Shown here: positions 8,279 through 16,822 of the stretch, one piece after another | How positions within the stretch are numbered: the first letter of the stretch is position 1 | How the letters are laid out: every line of letters starts with the position of its first letter | Assembly (NCBI RefSeq): GCF_039543525.1 | Contig: NZ_BAABJX010000022.1 | Coordinates: 1 to 64,000, forward strand | DNA: 64,000 nucleotides | Reading direction: 5' to 3' | Origin: Algivirga pacifica | Lineage (GTDB): Bacteria; Bacteroidota; Bacteroidia; Cytophagales; Flammeovirgaceae | Notes under the pieces: model-generated | The model's database searches: none | The model's input: only the letters and a program-made list of their open reading frames with translations | Told to the model about the DNA's origin: nothing | Made by a program: the position numbers and the translations under genes

Positions 8279-9067
8279 TTATGATATGTGCTTTAACACC
8301 TCTTCCAAGACCCCTTTCAATTCATCTAAAGGAACCATGTTAGGCCCATCAGAAAGTGCTTCAGAAGGATTTCTGTGTGTTTCAAAGAAAAAGCCTTTTA
8401 CCCCTACTGCCGCTGCTGCCTTGGCAAAGTAAGGAGCATATTCTCTATTTCCACCACTTTTACCTTGTGCTCCTCCTGGCTTCTGACAAGAATGTGTTAC
8501 ATCCATCACCAATGGATAGCCAAAAGATTGCATATCAATAATATCCCTAAAATCTACTACCAAATCATTATTACCGAAAGACTTTCCTCTCTCCGTTAAC
8601 ATGACTTGCTGGTTTCCTGTATACTCTACTTTTTTCGCTGGGTATACCATATCATTACCAGAAAGGAACTGTGCCTTTTTAATATTGACAATTTTGCCTG
8701 TATTAGCGGCCTCCAACAATAAGTCTGTTTGTCTACAAAGAAAAGCTGGAATCTGTAAAATGTCTGCAACCTCTGCCACTGGCTTGGCCTGAGATGATTC
8801 GTGAATATCCGTGGTGACTGGTAAGTCAAATGTTTCTTTTACCTTCTGTAATATTTTGAGCCCCTCTTCCAAACCAGGACCTCTATAAGCATCTACCGAG
8901 GTACGGTTTGCCTTATCAAAAGATGCCTTGAAAATATAAGTGATCCCCAACTCTTCTGTCATTCGCTTAAGTTGCTCTGCCAGATCCATGATCATTGCCT
9001 CATTTTCAATCACACAAGGACCTGAAATAAGGAAAGGACCTTTCTTTAATTCTTGATATAAATTCAT
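8279..9067 (-). CDS. kdsA: 3-deoxy-8-phosphooctulonate synthase
   Basis: KDO-8-P synthase condenses PEP with arabinose 5-phosphate, an early step to the KDO of lipopolysaccharide. Family motifs are clear: ISGPCVIEN at the N-terminus, IFKASFDKANRTS, TDIHE, GGNREYAP and FFETHRNPSEALSDGPNMV. It has 262 residues and is complete. It is alone on the minus strand, converging on the comA-like gene and divergent from the sensor kinase, so it should have its own promoter, although I see no consensus one. Its presence shows the cell makes a KDO-containing outer membrane. Confidence 0.95.
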   Translation of the reverse strand: MNLYQELKKGPFLISGPCVIENEAMIMDLAEQLKRMTEELGITYIFKASFDKANRTSVDAYRGPGLEEGLKILQKVKETFDLPVTTDIHESSQAKPVAEVADILQIPAFLCRQTDLLLEAANTGKIVNIKKAQFLSGNDMVYPAKKVEYTGNQQVMLTERGKSFGNNDLVVDFRDIIDMQSFGYPLVMDVTHSCQKPGGAQGKSGGNREYAPYFAKAAAAVGVKGFFFETHRNPSEALSDGPNMVPLDELKGVLEEVLKHIS

Positions 9068-9133
9068 AAATCCAAATTCAACTAATTAATACCCTAAACA
9101 GCACAAAATTTGTATACAATGATAGCAATAAGT

Positions 9134-9155
9134 GGTGACCTGAGTCACCTTTTTT
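9134..9155 (+). terminator. Orphan rightward terminator upstream of the kinase cluster
   Basis: GGTGAC (9134-9139), loop CTGA, GTCACC (9144-9149) and six T's form a compact intrinsic terminator reading rightward. No rightward gene precedes it: kdsA lies on the other strand. It could end a short leader or antisense RNA, or be decayed. Confidence 0.6.
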
Positions 9156-9316
9156 GCTTTTTTATTTCTCTTCTCTATAACTTGTCACTTCAGTACAAAT
9201 ACAAAATTATCAGATCTGTCTTATTAACAAACAATGGGTTATCCTATGGTGAAGGTTTGTTACTTATAAAAGTACTCTTTCTAAAAAAGCATAAGGCATT
9301 ATAAATTATAAAATAC

Positions 9317-10852
9317 ATGAATCCCTCTACAAATAAATCATCTAATATCAATGATGAAAAGTTCAATAATATAGCCTTCAAAGCACTCTTTGAAACTGCT
9401 GCTGAGGGAATTCTGATCACCAACAAAGACGGTATCATCGTTCTTTGTAACCCGAAAGTTGATCAGATGTTTGGCTATCAGAAAGACGAACTTATTGGTC
9501 AAAAGCTAGAGATACTTATTCCTCAGGAGTACAAACATTCCCATGTACATCACCGAGACAACTTTTATAAAAAACCCTCTTCCAGACCTATGGGGTTAGG
9601 CAAGGATTTTCCTGCCAAGCGCAAAGATGGTACCGTCTTCCCCGTAGAGATTAGTATCAATAGTATGCAATTGGATGAGGAACGGCTTTCAGTCGCTTTC
9701 GTAACAGATATCTCAGGAAGAAAAAAAGTGGAACAGCAAGTATTGAAGAGTAGAGAACTGCTCTCTTACTTTGTACACCATACTCCTGCTTCTGTAGCCA
9801 TGCTGGATAAAGAGCTGAAATACATCTTGGTGAGCTCAAAATGGGCAACAGAATACGGATTGAAGGAAAAAGAAATTATCGGGTTAAAACACGAAAGTAT
9901 TTTCCCAGACTATCAAGCACATTGGAGTCACCTTTATGAAAAGTGTCTTTCTGGAGAGGTGATCGATATTGGGGAGGAAAGTATTCTTAGACCCAATGGA
10001 GATACAAAATGGCTGAAATGGGAAGCACACCCATGGAAAGATGAGCATGGAGAGACTGGAGGAATCATTATCTTTACTGAAGATATTACCGAAAGAAAAA
10101 TTGCTTCTGAAACACTTCAGAAAAAAGAGAAAGAACTCAAGCTGTATACACAGCAATTAGAGCGCAGCAACCGCGAACTAGAAGACTTTGCCTACATTAG
10201 CTCACACGATCTACAAGAGCCTCTACGTAAAATTCGTACGTTCGGTGATCGGCTTAATCACAAAGAGCGTGATAACCTATCACCTAAAGGTATTGATTAT
10301 ATAGAACGAATGATGGGTTCTGCTACACGTATGCAGACACTTATCAATGACCTTCTGGCATTTTCTAGAGTCACTTCTAAAGCCCGTCCTTTTACCTCTG
10401 TAGACCTCAATAAGATTGTTGAAGAGGTATTAAGTGACTTGGAAGTGGCCATCGAAACGAAAAATGCTAAGGTAAGGATCAACCCCCTTCCTACGATCCC
10501 TGCAGATGCTACTCAAATGCGTCAACTCTTTCAGAATCTGATTAGTAATGCCTTAAAATTCAGTAAAGAAGAAATTTCCCCGGAAATTACCATTTCTTCA
10601 GAAATAAATGATAAAGAAAAGAAAGTATATATTAAATTTGTAGATAATGGTATTGGTTTTAATAATCAATACAAAGAGCGTATCTTTCAAATTTTCCAAC
10701 GTCTGGAAGGTAGAAAATATGAAGGTTCTGGAATAGGCCTTGCGATCTGCCAAAAAATTGCAAACAGACATGGAGGAGATATCAGTGCAGACAGTATACA
10801 AGGAGAAGGGACTACCTTTACTGTCACATTAAGCACTGATCACTCCAACTAA
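9317..10852 (+). CDS. PAS-PAS sensor histidine kinase
   Basis: Soluble sensor kinase with no membrane segment. PAS domain 1 lies at about residues 22-130 and contains ILITNKDGIIVLCNP. PAS/PAC domain 2 lies at about 145-265. A short coiled coil leads to a HisKA domain whose phospho-accepting His is in SSHDLQEP (about 297). The HATPase_c domain shows the N-box FQNLISNALKFS and the G-boxes VDNGIGF and GSGIGLAIC. The DLQEPLRKI H-box is typical of kinases paired with Rcp1-like regulators, and exactly such a regulator follows 35 bases downstream. It is the first gene of a four-gene signalling cluster. The signal sensed is unknown. Confidence 0.9.
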   Translation: MNPSTNKSSNINDEKFNNIAFKALFETAAEGILITNKDGIIVLCNPKVDQMFGYQKDELIGQKLEILIPQEYKHSHVHHRDNFYKKPSSRPMGLGKDFPAKRKDGTVFPVEISINSMQLDEERLSVAFVTDISGRKKVEQQVLKSRELLSYFVHHTPASVAMLDKELKYILVSSKWATEYGLKEKEIIGLKHESIFPDYQAHWSHLYEKCLSGEVIDIGEESILRPNGDTKWLKWEAHPWKDEHGETGGIIIFTEDITERKIASETLQKKEKELKLYTQQLERSNRELEDFAYISSHDLQEPLRKIRTFGDRLNHKERDNLSPKGIDYIERMMGSATRMQTLINDLLAFSRVTSKARPFTSVDLNKIVEEVLSDLEVAIETKNAKVRINPLPTIPADATQMRQLFQNLISNALKFSKEEISPEITISSEINDKEKKVYIKFVDNGIGFNNQYKERIFQIFQRLEGRKYEGSGIGLAICQKIANRHGGDISADSIQGEGTTFTVTLSTDHSN

Positions 10853-10887
10853 CCAAATAGTATTACAGGATTATGATCTACAACAAA

Positions 10888-11322
10888 ATGGAGCCAATCA
10901 CCATCCTTTACGCAGATGATGACCCAGAGGATAGAATGTTGGCATTAGAAGCTTTCGAAGAAAGCAACCTGAACAATAAGCTAACTTTTGTCGAAGATGG
11001 GGAGGAGTTGCTGGACTATCTTTATCATCAAAATAAGTACTCTGATACTGAAAAACACCCTACTCCTGGCTTAATCATCTTGGACTTGAATATGCCTAAA
11101 AAGGATGGTCGAGAAGTACTTAAGGAGCTGAAAAAAGACAGTAAGCTAAGTGCTATTCCTGTTGTAGTATTGACTACTTCCTCTTCAGAAGACGATATTC
11201 AAGACACCTACAAGTTGGGCGTTAGCTCCTTTATTACCAAGCCGGTCACTTTTGAATCCTTAGTAGAAACTATTCAAACCTTAGGCAAGTACTGGCTGGA
11301 GGTGGTAAAACTACCTCTCTAA
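10888..11322 (+). CDS. Single-domain response regulator (Rcp1-like)
   Basis: A stand-alone receiver domain of 144 residues with no output domain. The acidic pocket is YADDDPED, the phosphorylated Asp66 is in IILDLNMP, the conserved Thr is in VVLTTS and the Lys is in ITKPV. The start at ATG 10888 (MEPITIL) fits the family; a second ATG at 10873 would add five residues. It lies between two kinases, so it probably shuttles phosphate in a relay. The EDLIQD-type segment after the Thr and the wide loop around YHQNKYSDTEKHP are typical of Rcp1 types. Confidence 0.88.
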   Translation: MEPITILYADDDPEDRMLALEAFEESNLNNKLTFVEDGEELLDYLYHQNKYSDTEKHPTPGLIILDLNMPKKDGREVLKELKKDSKLSAIPVVVLTTSSSEDDIQDTYKLGVSSFITKPVTFESLVETIQTLGKYWLEVVKLPL

Positions 11323-11337
11323 AACAACTACAAACGA

Positions 11338-12948
11338 ATGAGTGATATTATTCGAATCTTATTGGTTGACGACGATGAAGATGATTATCTAATTGCCGAA
11401 GACCTATTAGAAGATATTAAAACGCAAGAGTATGAACTGGATTGGATTCCAGACTATGATACTGCTCTAGACGTAATACGTGACAATCGACACGAAGCTT
11501 ACATCATCGATTATCGACTAGGAGCACAGACTGGGTTGGACTTAGTCCATGCTTCTCAAGAAGACGGTATTCATCGCCCTTTCATCTTATTGACAGGACA
11601 AGGAGATATTGAGACTGATGAACGGGCTATGAAAGCGGGAGCCTTTGATTATATGGTGAAAGGAGAGATTACTTCAGCCCAACTAGAACGCTCTATCCGT
11701 CATAGTATACAGCACAGTAAGAACATACAGAAGATTCGCTCACTCAACGAACGTCTGGAAGAGCGTGTGCGAAAGCGTACCCGAATGTTGGATAAGGCAA
11801 TTCAAGACCTTCAACTATCCAATGAGTATCTTCAAAAGCAAATCTCTGAACGTGCAAAGGCAGAGGAAGCCCTCCTTAAAAGCCAACATATTTACCGTAC
11901 CATTGCCAATAACTTCCCTAACGGAATTATCTGTGTTTTGGATATACATCATCATATCGTATTTGCTGATGGTAAAGAGCTCGGAAAGCTAGAGGTAAAT
12001 GTAGATGAGTTAATAGGAAAAAATGTTCATGAATTTTCAGCTCTTCCACTTAACAACCAACAGGCTCTACAACTCGCCTTTAAGGGAGAGGAAAGTATGT
12101 ATGAAACTCAGGTAAATCACAAGCAGTACAGTGTTAGTGTAGTTCCTTTCCCTGTTTCCAAAGGAGGAGTGATTTCACAAGTGATGTGTGTGGCTATTGA
12201 TATCAGTAATCAAAAAAACATTGAGAATGAGATCAAGAAAGCCCTACAAAGAGAAAAAGAACTGAATGAACTAAAGAGCCGATTCGTATCCATGGCATCC
12301 CATGAGTTCAGAACACCACTCAGTACCATTCTTTCCTCCGCTTCTCTGATTGCCCGCTATCCTGAGGCACATCAACAAGAAAAAAGGGATAAACATATTG
12401 AGCGTATTAAGTCGAGTGTAAACAACCTCACTCAAATTCTTAATGACTTTCTTTCACTTAGTAAGATGGAAGAAGGCAAAACGATGCTTCACCTCTCTAC
12501 CTTTGAACTTTCACAAGAAGTCCAAAGTATCTGTGAGGAGATGTATGCCGTTAAGAAAATCGGTCAATCCATTAATTATCAACACGAAGGAGAAGAGATT
12601 ATTTGTAGAAGTGACAAACAAGTCATCAAAAACATCCTTATTAATTTACTGTCAAATGCCATCAAGTACTCGTCTGCAGGAAAGACCATTTGGGTACGTA
12701 CCCATCAAAAAGGCGACCACCTCTGTCTCTCAGTAAAAGACGAGGGCATTGGTATTCCCAAAAGCGAGCAAGGGCATCTTTTTGAACGTTTTTTTAGGGC
12801 AGAAAATGCCACAAACATCCAAGGAACTGGTCTTGGGTTACATATTGTAAAGAAATATGTTGATCTCATTAAAGGAGATATCTCCTTTGATAGTCAATTG
12901 GATGAAGGAACCACTTTTAAAATTTCACTACCACAAAATATACGTTAA
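11338..12948 (+). CDS. Receiver-PAS-histidine kinase hybrid
   Basis: An N-terminal receiver domain (about residues 1-120; acidic DDDEDD, phospho-Asp58 in IIDYRLG, Lys in MVKGE) precedes a coiled coil. A PAS domain (about 185-290) comes next, then HisKA with His322 in ASHEFRTP. The HATPase_c domain has NLLSNAIKYS, DEGIGIP and GTGLGLHIVKKY. A receiver at the front means the kinase can be gated by another kinase, presumably the one two genes upstream. The gene is 15 bases after the response regulator and one base before the REC-CRP gene. It is complete at 536 residues. Confidence 0.9.
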   Translation: MSDIIRILLVDDDEDDYLIAEDLLEDIKTQEYELDWIPDYDTALDVIRDNRHEAYIIDYRLGAQTGLDLVHASQEDGIHRPFILLTGQGDIETDERAMKAGAFDYMVKGEITSAQLERSIRHSIQHSKNIQKIRSLNERLEERVRKRTRMLDKAIQDLQLSNEYLQKQISERAKAEEALLKSQHIYRTIANNFPNGIICVLDIHHHIVFADGKELGKLEVNVDELIGKNVHEFSALPLNNQQALQLAFKGEESMYETQVNHKQYSVSVVPFPVSKGGVISQVMCVAIDISNQKNIENEIKKALQREKELNELKSRFVSMASHEFRTPLSTILSSASLIARYPEAHQQEKRDKHIERIKSSVNNLTQILNDFLSLSKMEEGKTMLHLSTFELSQEVQSICEEMYAVKKIGQSINYQHEGEEIICRSDKQVIKNILINLLSNAIKYSSAGKTIWVRTHQKGDHLCLSVKDEGIGIPKSEQGHLFERFFRAENATNIQGTGLGLHIVKKYVDLIKGDISFDSQLDEGTTFKISLPQNIR

Positions 12949-12949
12949 G

Positions 12950-13999
12950 ATGAAACGGATTTTATTGATCGAAGATAATACGGAGGTAAGGGAAAATATT
13001 GCTGAAATATTAGAATTATCGAATTATGAGGTAATTACAGCCGAAAATGGAAAAGTTGGGGTTGAGAAAGCTCGAGCAGAAAAGCCGGACCTTATCATTT
13101 GTGATATTATGATGCCAGAACTTGATGGTTATGGCGTACTATATGCATTAAGCAAAGAACCGTCTACGGCAAGTATTCCTTTTATCTTCTTGACAGCAAA
13201 AGCTGAGAAAGCTGATTTCCGAAAAGGAATGAGCCATGGCGCTGACGACTACTTGACCAAACCTTTTGACGACCTAGAATTGCTAGAGGCTATTGAAGGC
13301 CGTTTGAAAAAAAATGATATCCTCAAAAAGGAATATGATAAAAGTAAGGAAGGGCTCGATAACTTTATGAATGATGCTCGTAGTAGTAACTCTTTAGAGT
13401 CTCTTTCCAAGGACAGAAAAACAAGAAGCTATAAGAAAAAGAGTGTCCTTTTCTACGAAGGAGATATGCCTAACGCACTCTTGTATGTCAATAAAGGAAA
13501 AGTTAAAACCTTCAAGACCAATGAAGATGGTAAGGAGTTTATCACAGGTATTCATGGTCCTGGTTCATTCTTGGGCTACATCTCTCTATTGAAGGACATC
13601 GCTTATATTGAAACTGCTACTGCTCTGGAAGGCTGTGAAGTAAGTATCATTCCTAAGCAGGATCTAAGCAGTTTACTATATGAAAACAGGGAAGTTGCTC
13701 AGAAGTTCTTGAAGATGCTAAGTAGTGAGGTTGTAGAAAATGAAGAGAAACTCCTTAAACTAGCTTATGGATCGGTTAGACAGAGAGTAGCAGAAGTACT
13801 TCTACAACTTGATGCTAAATACGAGCAAAAAGGAGAGAGTATTAATATCACTCGTGATGATTTGGCTAAGATTATCGGTACAGCCAAAGAAACATTAATT
13901 CGTACTTTGTCTGATTTCAAAGATGAAAAATTGATTGAAATCAAAGATAAGCACATTACTATCCTCAATCAGGAAAAGTTAAAAAGAGTGAGTATTTAA
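12950..13999 (+). CDS. Response regulator with CRP/FNR output domain
   Basis: A receiver domain (about residues 1-120; phospho-Asp52 in ICDIMMPELDG, Thr in FLTAKAE, Lys in LTKPF) is fused to a cNMP-binding-like beta-barrel (about 165-285). A Crp-type helix-turn-helix follows (about 290-335, containing RDDLAKIIGTAKETLIRTL). The start is ATG 12950, one base after the kinase stop codon, so translation is probably coupled; an upstream in-frame ATG at 12857 lies deep inside the kinase gene. The protein has 349 residues. It is the only DNA-binding member of the cluster and so its likely output. The ligand pocket may be degenerate. Confidence 0.88.
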   Translation: MKRILLIEDNTEVRENIAEILELSNYEVITAENGKVGVEKARAEKPDLIICDIMMPELDGYGVLYALSKEPSTASIPFIFLTAKAEKADFRKGMSHGADDYLTKPFDDLELLEAIEGRLKKNDILKKEYDKSKEGLDNFMNDARSSNSLESLSKDRKTRSYKKKSVLFYEGDMPNALLYVNKGKVKTFKTNEDGKEFITGIHGPGSFLGYISLLKDIAYIETATALEGCEVSIIPKQDLSSLLYENREVAQKFLKMLSSEVVENEEKLLKLAYGSVRQRVAEVLLQLDAKYEQKGESINITRDDLAKIIGTAKETLIRTLSDFKDEKLIEIKDKHITILNQEKLKRVSI

Positions 14000-14030
14000 A
14001 TAATCATTAAGATACATTTACAACTCATTC

Positions 14031-14064
14031 AAAGCCTTAGAGACATTGTTTCTAAGGCTTTTTT
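14031..14064 (+). terminator. Intrinsic terminator of the signalling operon
   Basis: A perfect 11-base stem AAAGCCTTAGA / TCTAAGGCTTT (14031-14041 with 14051-14061), a 9-base loop and a T run to 14064. It starts 31 bases after the REC-CRP stop codon. Confidence 0.9.
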
Positions 14065-14520
14065 CATTCTCCCTCTCTTTATTTTGTACAGTTTTTACAA
14101 ATTGGATATTTGTGGCACTTTATAAATGCTTTAAGTACTGTTTTCACACTCCCTACAACTAAGAAAATTACTTTTCATTGAAAAAGAAATCCTATCCGCC
14201 TCCTGCTATATTAAAAAAATACAATTAAAAGTGATTATATCACAAAAAGCACCCTATTTTCGAGCCTGTTAATAAAGGATATTTCAAAGGAAAAATATTA
14301 TGAAATACGGGAGGCATTTTGTAAATTCATATAAGGTGAATATCTGACACGATACTTTTCCGAAAGATCAAATTGAAATTATACAATTGCATGCAATCTT
14401 TATGTTTTAACAATTGCCCATGTTTGCATGCAACATTAGAAACTATAAATGTCTTAGTTAGCAAATCGTACTTCAACTTTTATTCTTAGACGATTTGTAG
14501 GTGATGTAACTTGCAGAACC
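14065..14520. other. Long intergenic region before recQ
   Basis: A stretch of 456 bases without a credible gene. The only structure I see is a pair of identical palindromes at 14387-14396 and 14424-14433, annotated separately. No consensus promoter for recQ was found. Confidence 0.6.
14387..14433. promoter_or_regulatory. Paired palindromes, possible operator
   Basis: TTGCATGCAA occurs at 14387-14396 and again at 14424-14433, start to start 37 bases. Each is a perfect 10-base palindrome, and a CAATTGC half site lies between them (14411). The pair sits about 90-130 bases before recQ. Two identical palindromes at such spacing resemble a regulator binding region, but the regulator is unknown. 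Confidence 0.4.
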
Positions 14521-16704
14521 ATGGTAAAAACAGATTTTAAGGACACCCTTAAGCTAAAGCTTAAGGAGGTATTCGGATACAATAGCTTTAGAGGAGATCA
14601 AGAAGTTATTATCAAGAATATACTAGCAGGAAAAAATACCTTTGTCATTATGCCTACGGGGGCAGGAAAGTCTATGTGCTATCAGCTTCCTGCAGTAATG
14701 CAAGAAGGTACAGCAGTAGTGATCTCGCCTTTAATTGCTTTGATGAAGAATCAGGTCGATCAACTGAGAGCATTGGGAATCAGTGCTCATTTCCTCAACT
14801 CGACCCTCTCCAAGACAGAAGCAAAGAAAGTCAAAAAAGAGCTTTTAGAAGGTACTGTCAAGTTACTTTACGTAGCACCAGAGTCCTTAACGAAGGATGA
14901 TAACATTGAACTTCTTCGTCAATGCAATATCAGCTTTGCAGCAATTGATGAGGCACACTGTATCTCTGAGTGGGGACATGATTTTCGTCCAGAGTATCGA
15001 AAGATTCGAACCATCATTACTCACCTCAAAGAAGGAATTCCCATTATTGCCCTAACGGCCACAGCAACTCCAAAAGTACGAAATGATATTCAGAAGAACT
15101 TGAATATGGAAGATGCTGATATTTTTCTTTCTTCCTTTTATAGAGAAAATCTTTTCTATGAGGTTTTGCCTAAAATTAATCCTGAAAAGCAGCTCATTAA
15201 GTTTATCAATAAACATAAAGGGCAATCGGGTATCATCTATTGCTTAAGTAGAAAGAAAGTAGAAGAGATCGCTAACTTATTAAAAGTCAATGGTGTTAAG
15301 GCGCTTCCCTATCATGCTGGAATGGATTCTTCCATCAGAATGCAAAACCAGGATGCCTTTCTCAATGAAGATGCAGCCGTGATTGTTGCCACCATTGCCT
15401 TTGGGATGGGGATTGATAAACCCGATGTTCGATTTGTCGTACACTATGACGCTCCCAAATCACTAGAAGGATATTATCAAGAAACAGGTAGAGCCGGAAG
15501 GGATGGTTTAGAGTCTTATTGTCTGATGTTCTTCAGTCCCAAGGACATTACCAAACTGGAAAAATTCAATAAAGACAAGCCTGTTACTGAAAGAGACAAT
15601 GCACGAATTCTCTTACAGGAAATTAGCTATTATGCGAATTCTTCGGTTTGTCGTCCTAAGCAGCTATTACATTATTTTGGAGAGTATAAAAATGGTGGTT
15701 GTAACCATTGCGACAACTGTCTTCGCCCTCATGAACCTTTTGAGGCTAAAGATGATGTTTTACTTGTCCTCAACAGTGTAAAATTAACTGAAGAGCGTTT
15801 TGGTATAGAACATATTATTGATGTAGTCATGGGTAAAAACAATGAATACGTTAATAGCTATGACCATCACAAATTAGATGTTTTTGGAAAAGGTAAGTCA
15901 GAAGACAAAGCCTACTGGAATACAGTCATTCGTCAATCCATGATCTCTGGCTTCGTCAAAAAAGACCGTGATAATATCACTATCCTTAAGCTGACAGAAG
16001 CAGGAAGAGAGTTCCTTCAGAACCCTTACTCTATTAAGTTCACGAAGGATCATGATTATGAAAATGAGGATCTACAGGATATTGATGATACTGGAAATGG
16101 GAATAGTCACGCATTTGACGAAACGCTATTTGAACTCCTAAAAGGAATTCGGAAAAAAATTGCCAAGCAAAAAGGACTCCCTCCTTATGTGATCTTTCAG
16201 GAGCCATCACTAGAAGAAATGGCTACGACCTACCCAACAAATATTGAGCAAATCTCACAGATTAATGGTGTAGGTATAGGGAAAGCTCGAAAGTTTGGAT
16301 CTGAGATCGTTAAGGTGATCAAGAACTACGTAGAGGAGAATGATATCACTCCAGCTTCTGATGTAATTGTTAAGTCCGCTGTAGATAAGTCAAAGACAAA
16401 GATCTATATCATACAGCAAATTGACCGAAAAATAGATCTGGAAGATATCGCTGATAATAAAGGAATTTCCTTTGATGATCTCCTAGATGAAATAGAACAC
16501 ATCTGTTATTCAGGTACTAAACTGAATCTTGATTATTATATTGAACAGATCATGGATGACGAAAAAATCGATGAACTGTACGATTACTTTATGGAAGCAG
16601 ATACCGATAGGCTAGAAGTAGCCTTAAACGAACTCGATGAGGACATCAGCGAAGATGAAATTCGATTGATGCGTGTAAAATTCCTTTCAGAGTTGGCAAT
16701 GTAA
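14521..16704 (+). CDS. recQ: ATP-dependent DNA helicase RecQ
   Basis: 3'-5' DNA helicase for recombination and repair of stalled forks. Helicase motif I is MPTGAGKS (about residues 45-52) and motif II is DEAH (about 143-146). Motif VI contains QETGRAGRDG. The zinc-binding region has the CRPKQLLHYFGE and CNHCDNC cysteines. An RQC winged helix follows, then an HRDC domain (about 540-615, GVGIGKARKFG). The 727 residues exceed E. coli RecQ (about 610) through an extra C-terminal helical segment that begins near TKIYIIQQIDRKIDLEDIAD. That long form is, to my knowledge, usual in Bacteroidota. It is monocistronic and ends in a terminator at 16726. Confidence 0.95.
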   Translation: MVKTDFKDTLKLKLKEVFGYNSFRGDQEVIIKNILAGKNTFVIMPTGAGKSMCYQLPAVMQEGTAVVISPLIALMKNQVDQLRALGISAHFLNSTLSKTEAKKVKKELLEGTVKLLYVAPESLTKDDNIELLRQCNISFAAIDEAHCISEWGHDFRPEYRKIRTIITHLKEGIPIIALTATATPKVRNDIQKNLNMEDADIFLSSFYRENLFYEVLPKINPEKQLIKFINKHKGQSGIIYCLSRKKVEEIANLLKVNGVKALPYHAGMDSSIRMQNQDAFLNEDAAVIVATIAFGMGIDKPDVRFVVHYDAPKSLEGYYQETGRAGRDGLESYCLMFFSPKDITKLEKFNKDKPVTERDNARILLQEISYYANSSVCRPKQLLHYFGEYKNGGCNHCDNCLRPHEPFEAKDDVLLVLNSVKLTEERFGIEHIIDVVMGKNNEYVNSYDHHKLDVFGKGKSEDKAYWNTVIRQSMISGFVKKDRDNITILKLTEAGREFLQNPYSIKFTKDHDYENEDLQDIDDTGNGNSHAFDETLFELLKGIRKKIAKQKGLPPYVIFQEPSLEEMATTYPTNIEQISQINGVGIGKARKFGSEIVKVIKNYVEENDITPASDVIVKSAVDKSKTKIYIIQQIDRKIDLEDIADNKGISFDDLLDEIEHICYSGTKLNLDYYIEQIMDDEKIDELYDYFMEADTDRLEVALNELDEDISEDEIRLMRVKFLSELAM

Positions 16705-16725
16705 CGCGATCTATAGGCTCTTTTG

Positions 16726-16765
16726 AATCAGGCTGGAGATTTTCTTTTCCGGCCTGATTTTTTTT
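16726..16765 (+). terminator. Intrinsic terminator after recQ
   Basis: AATCAGGC (16726-16733) pairs with GCCTGATT (16752-16759) and is followed by a T run to 16765. The loop is long (18 bases). Confidence 0.7.
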
Positions 16766-16822
16766 CTCATATTCGCACCTTGAATATCTATATATTTTAC
16801 AATCTCATACCAATTAGTAACG

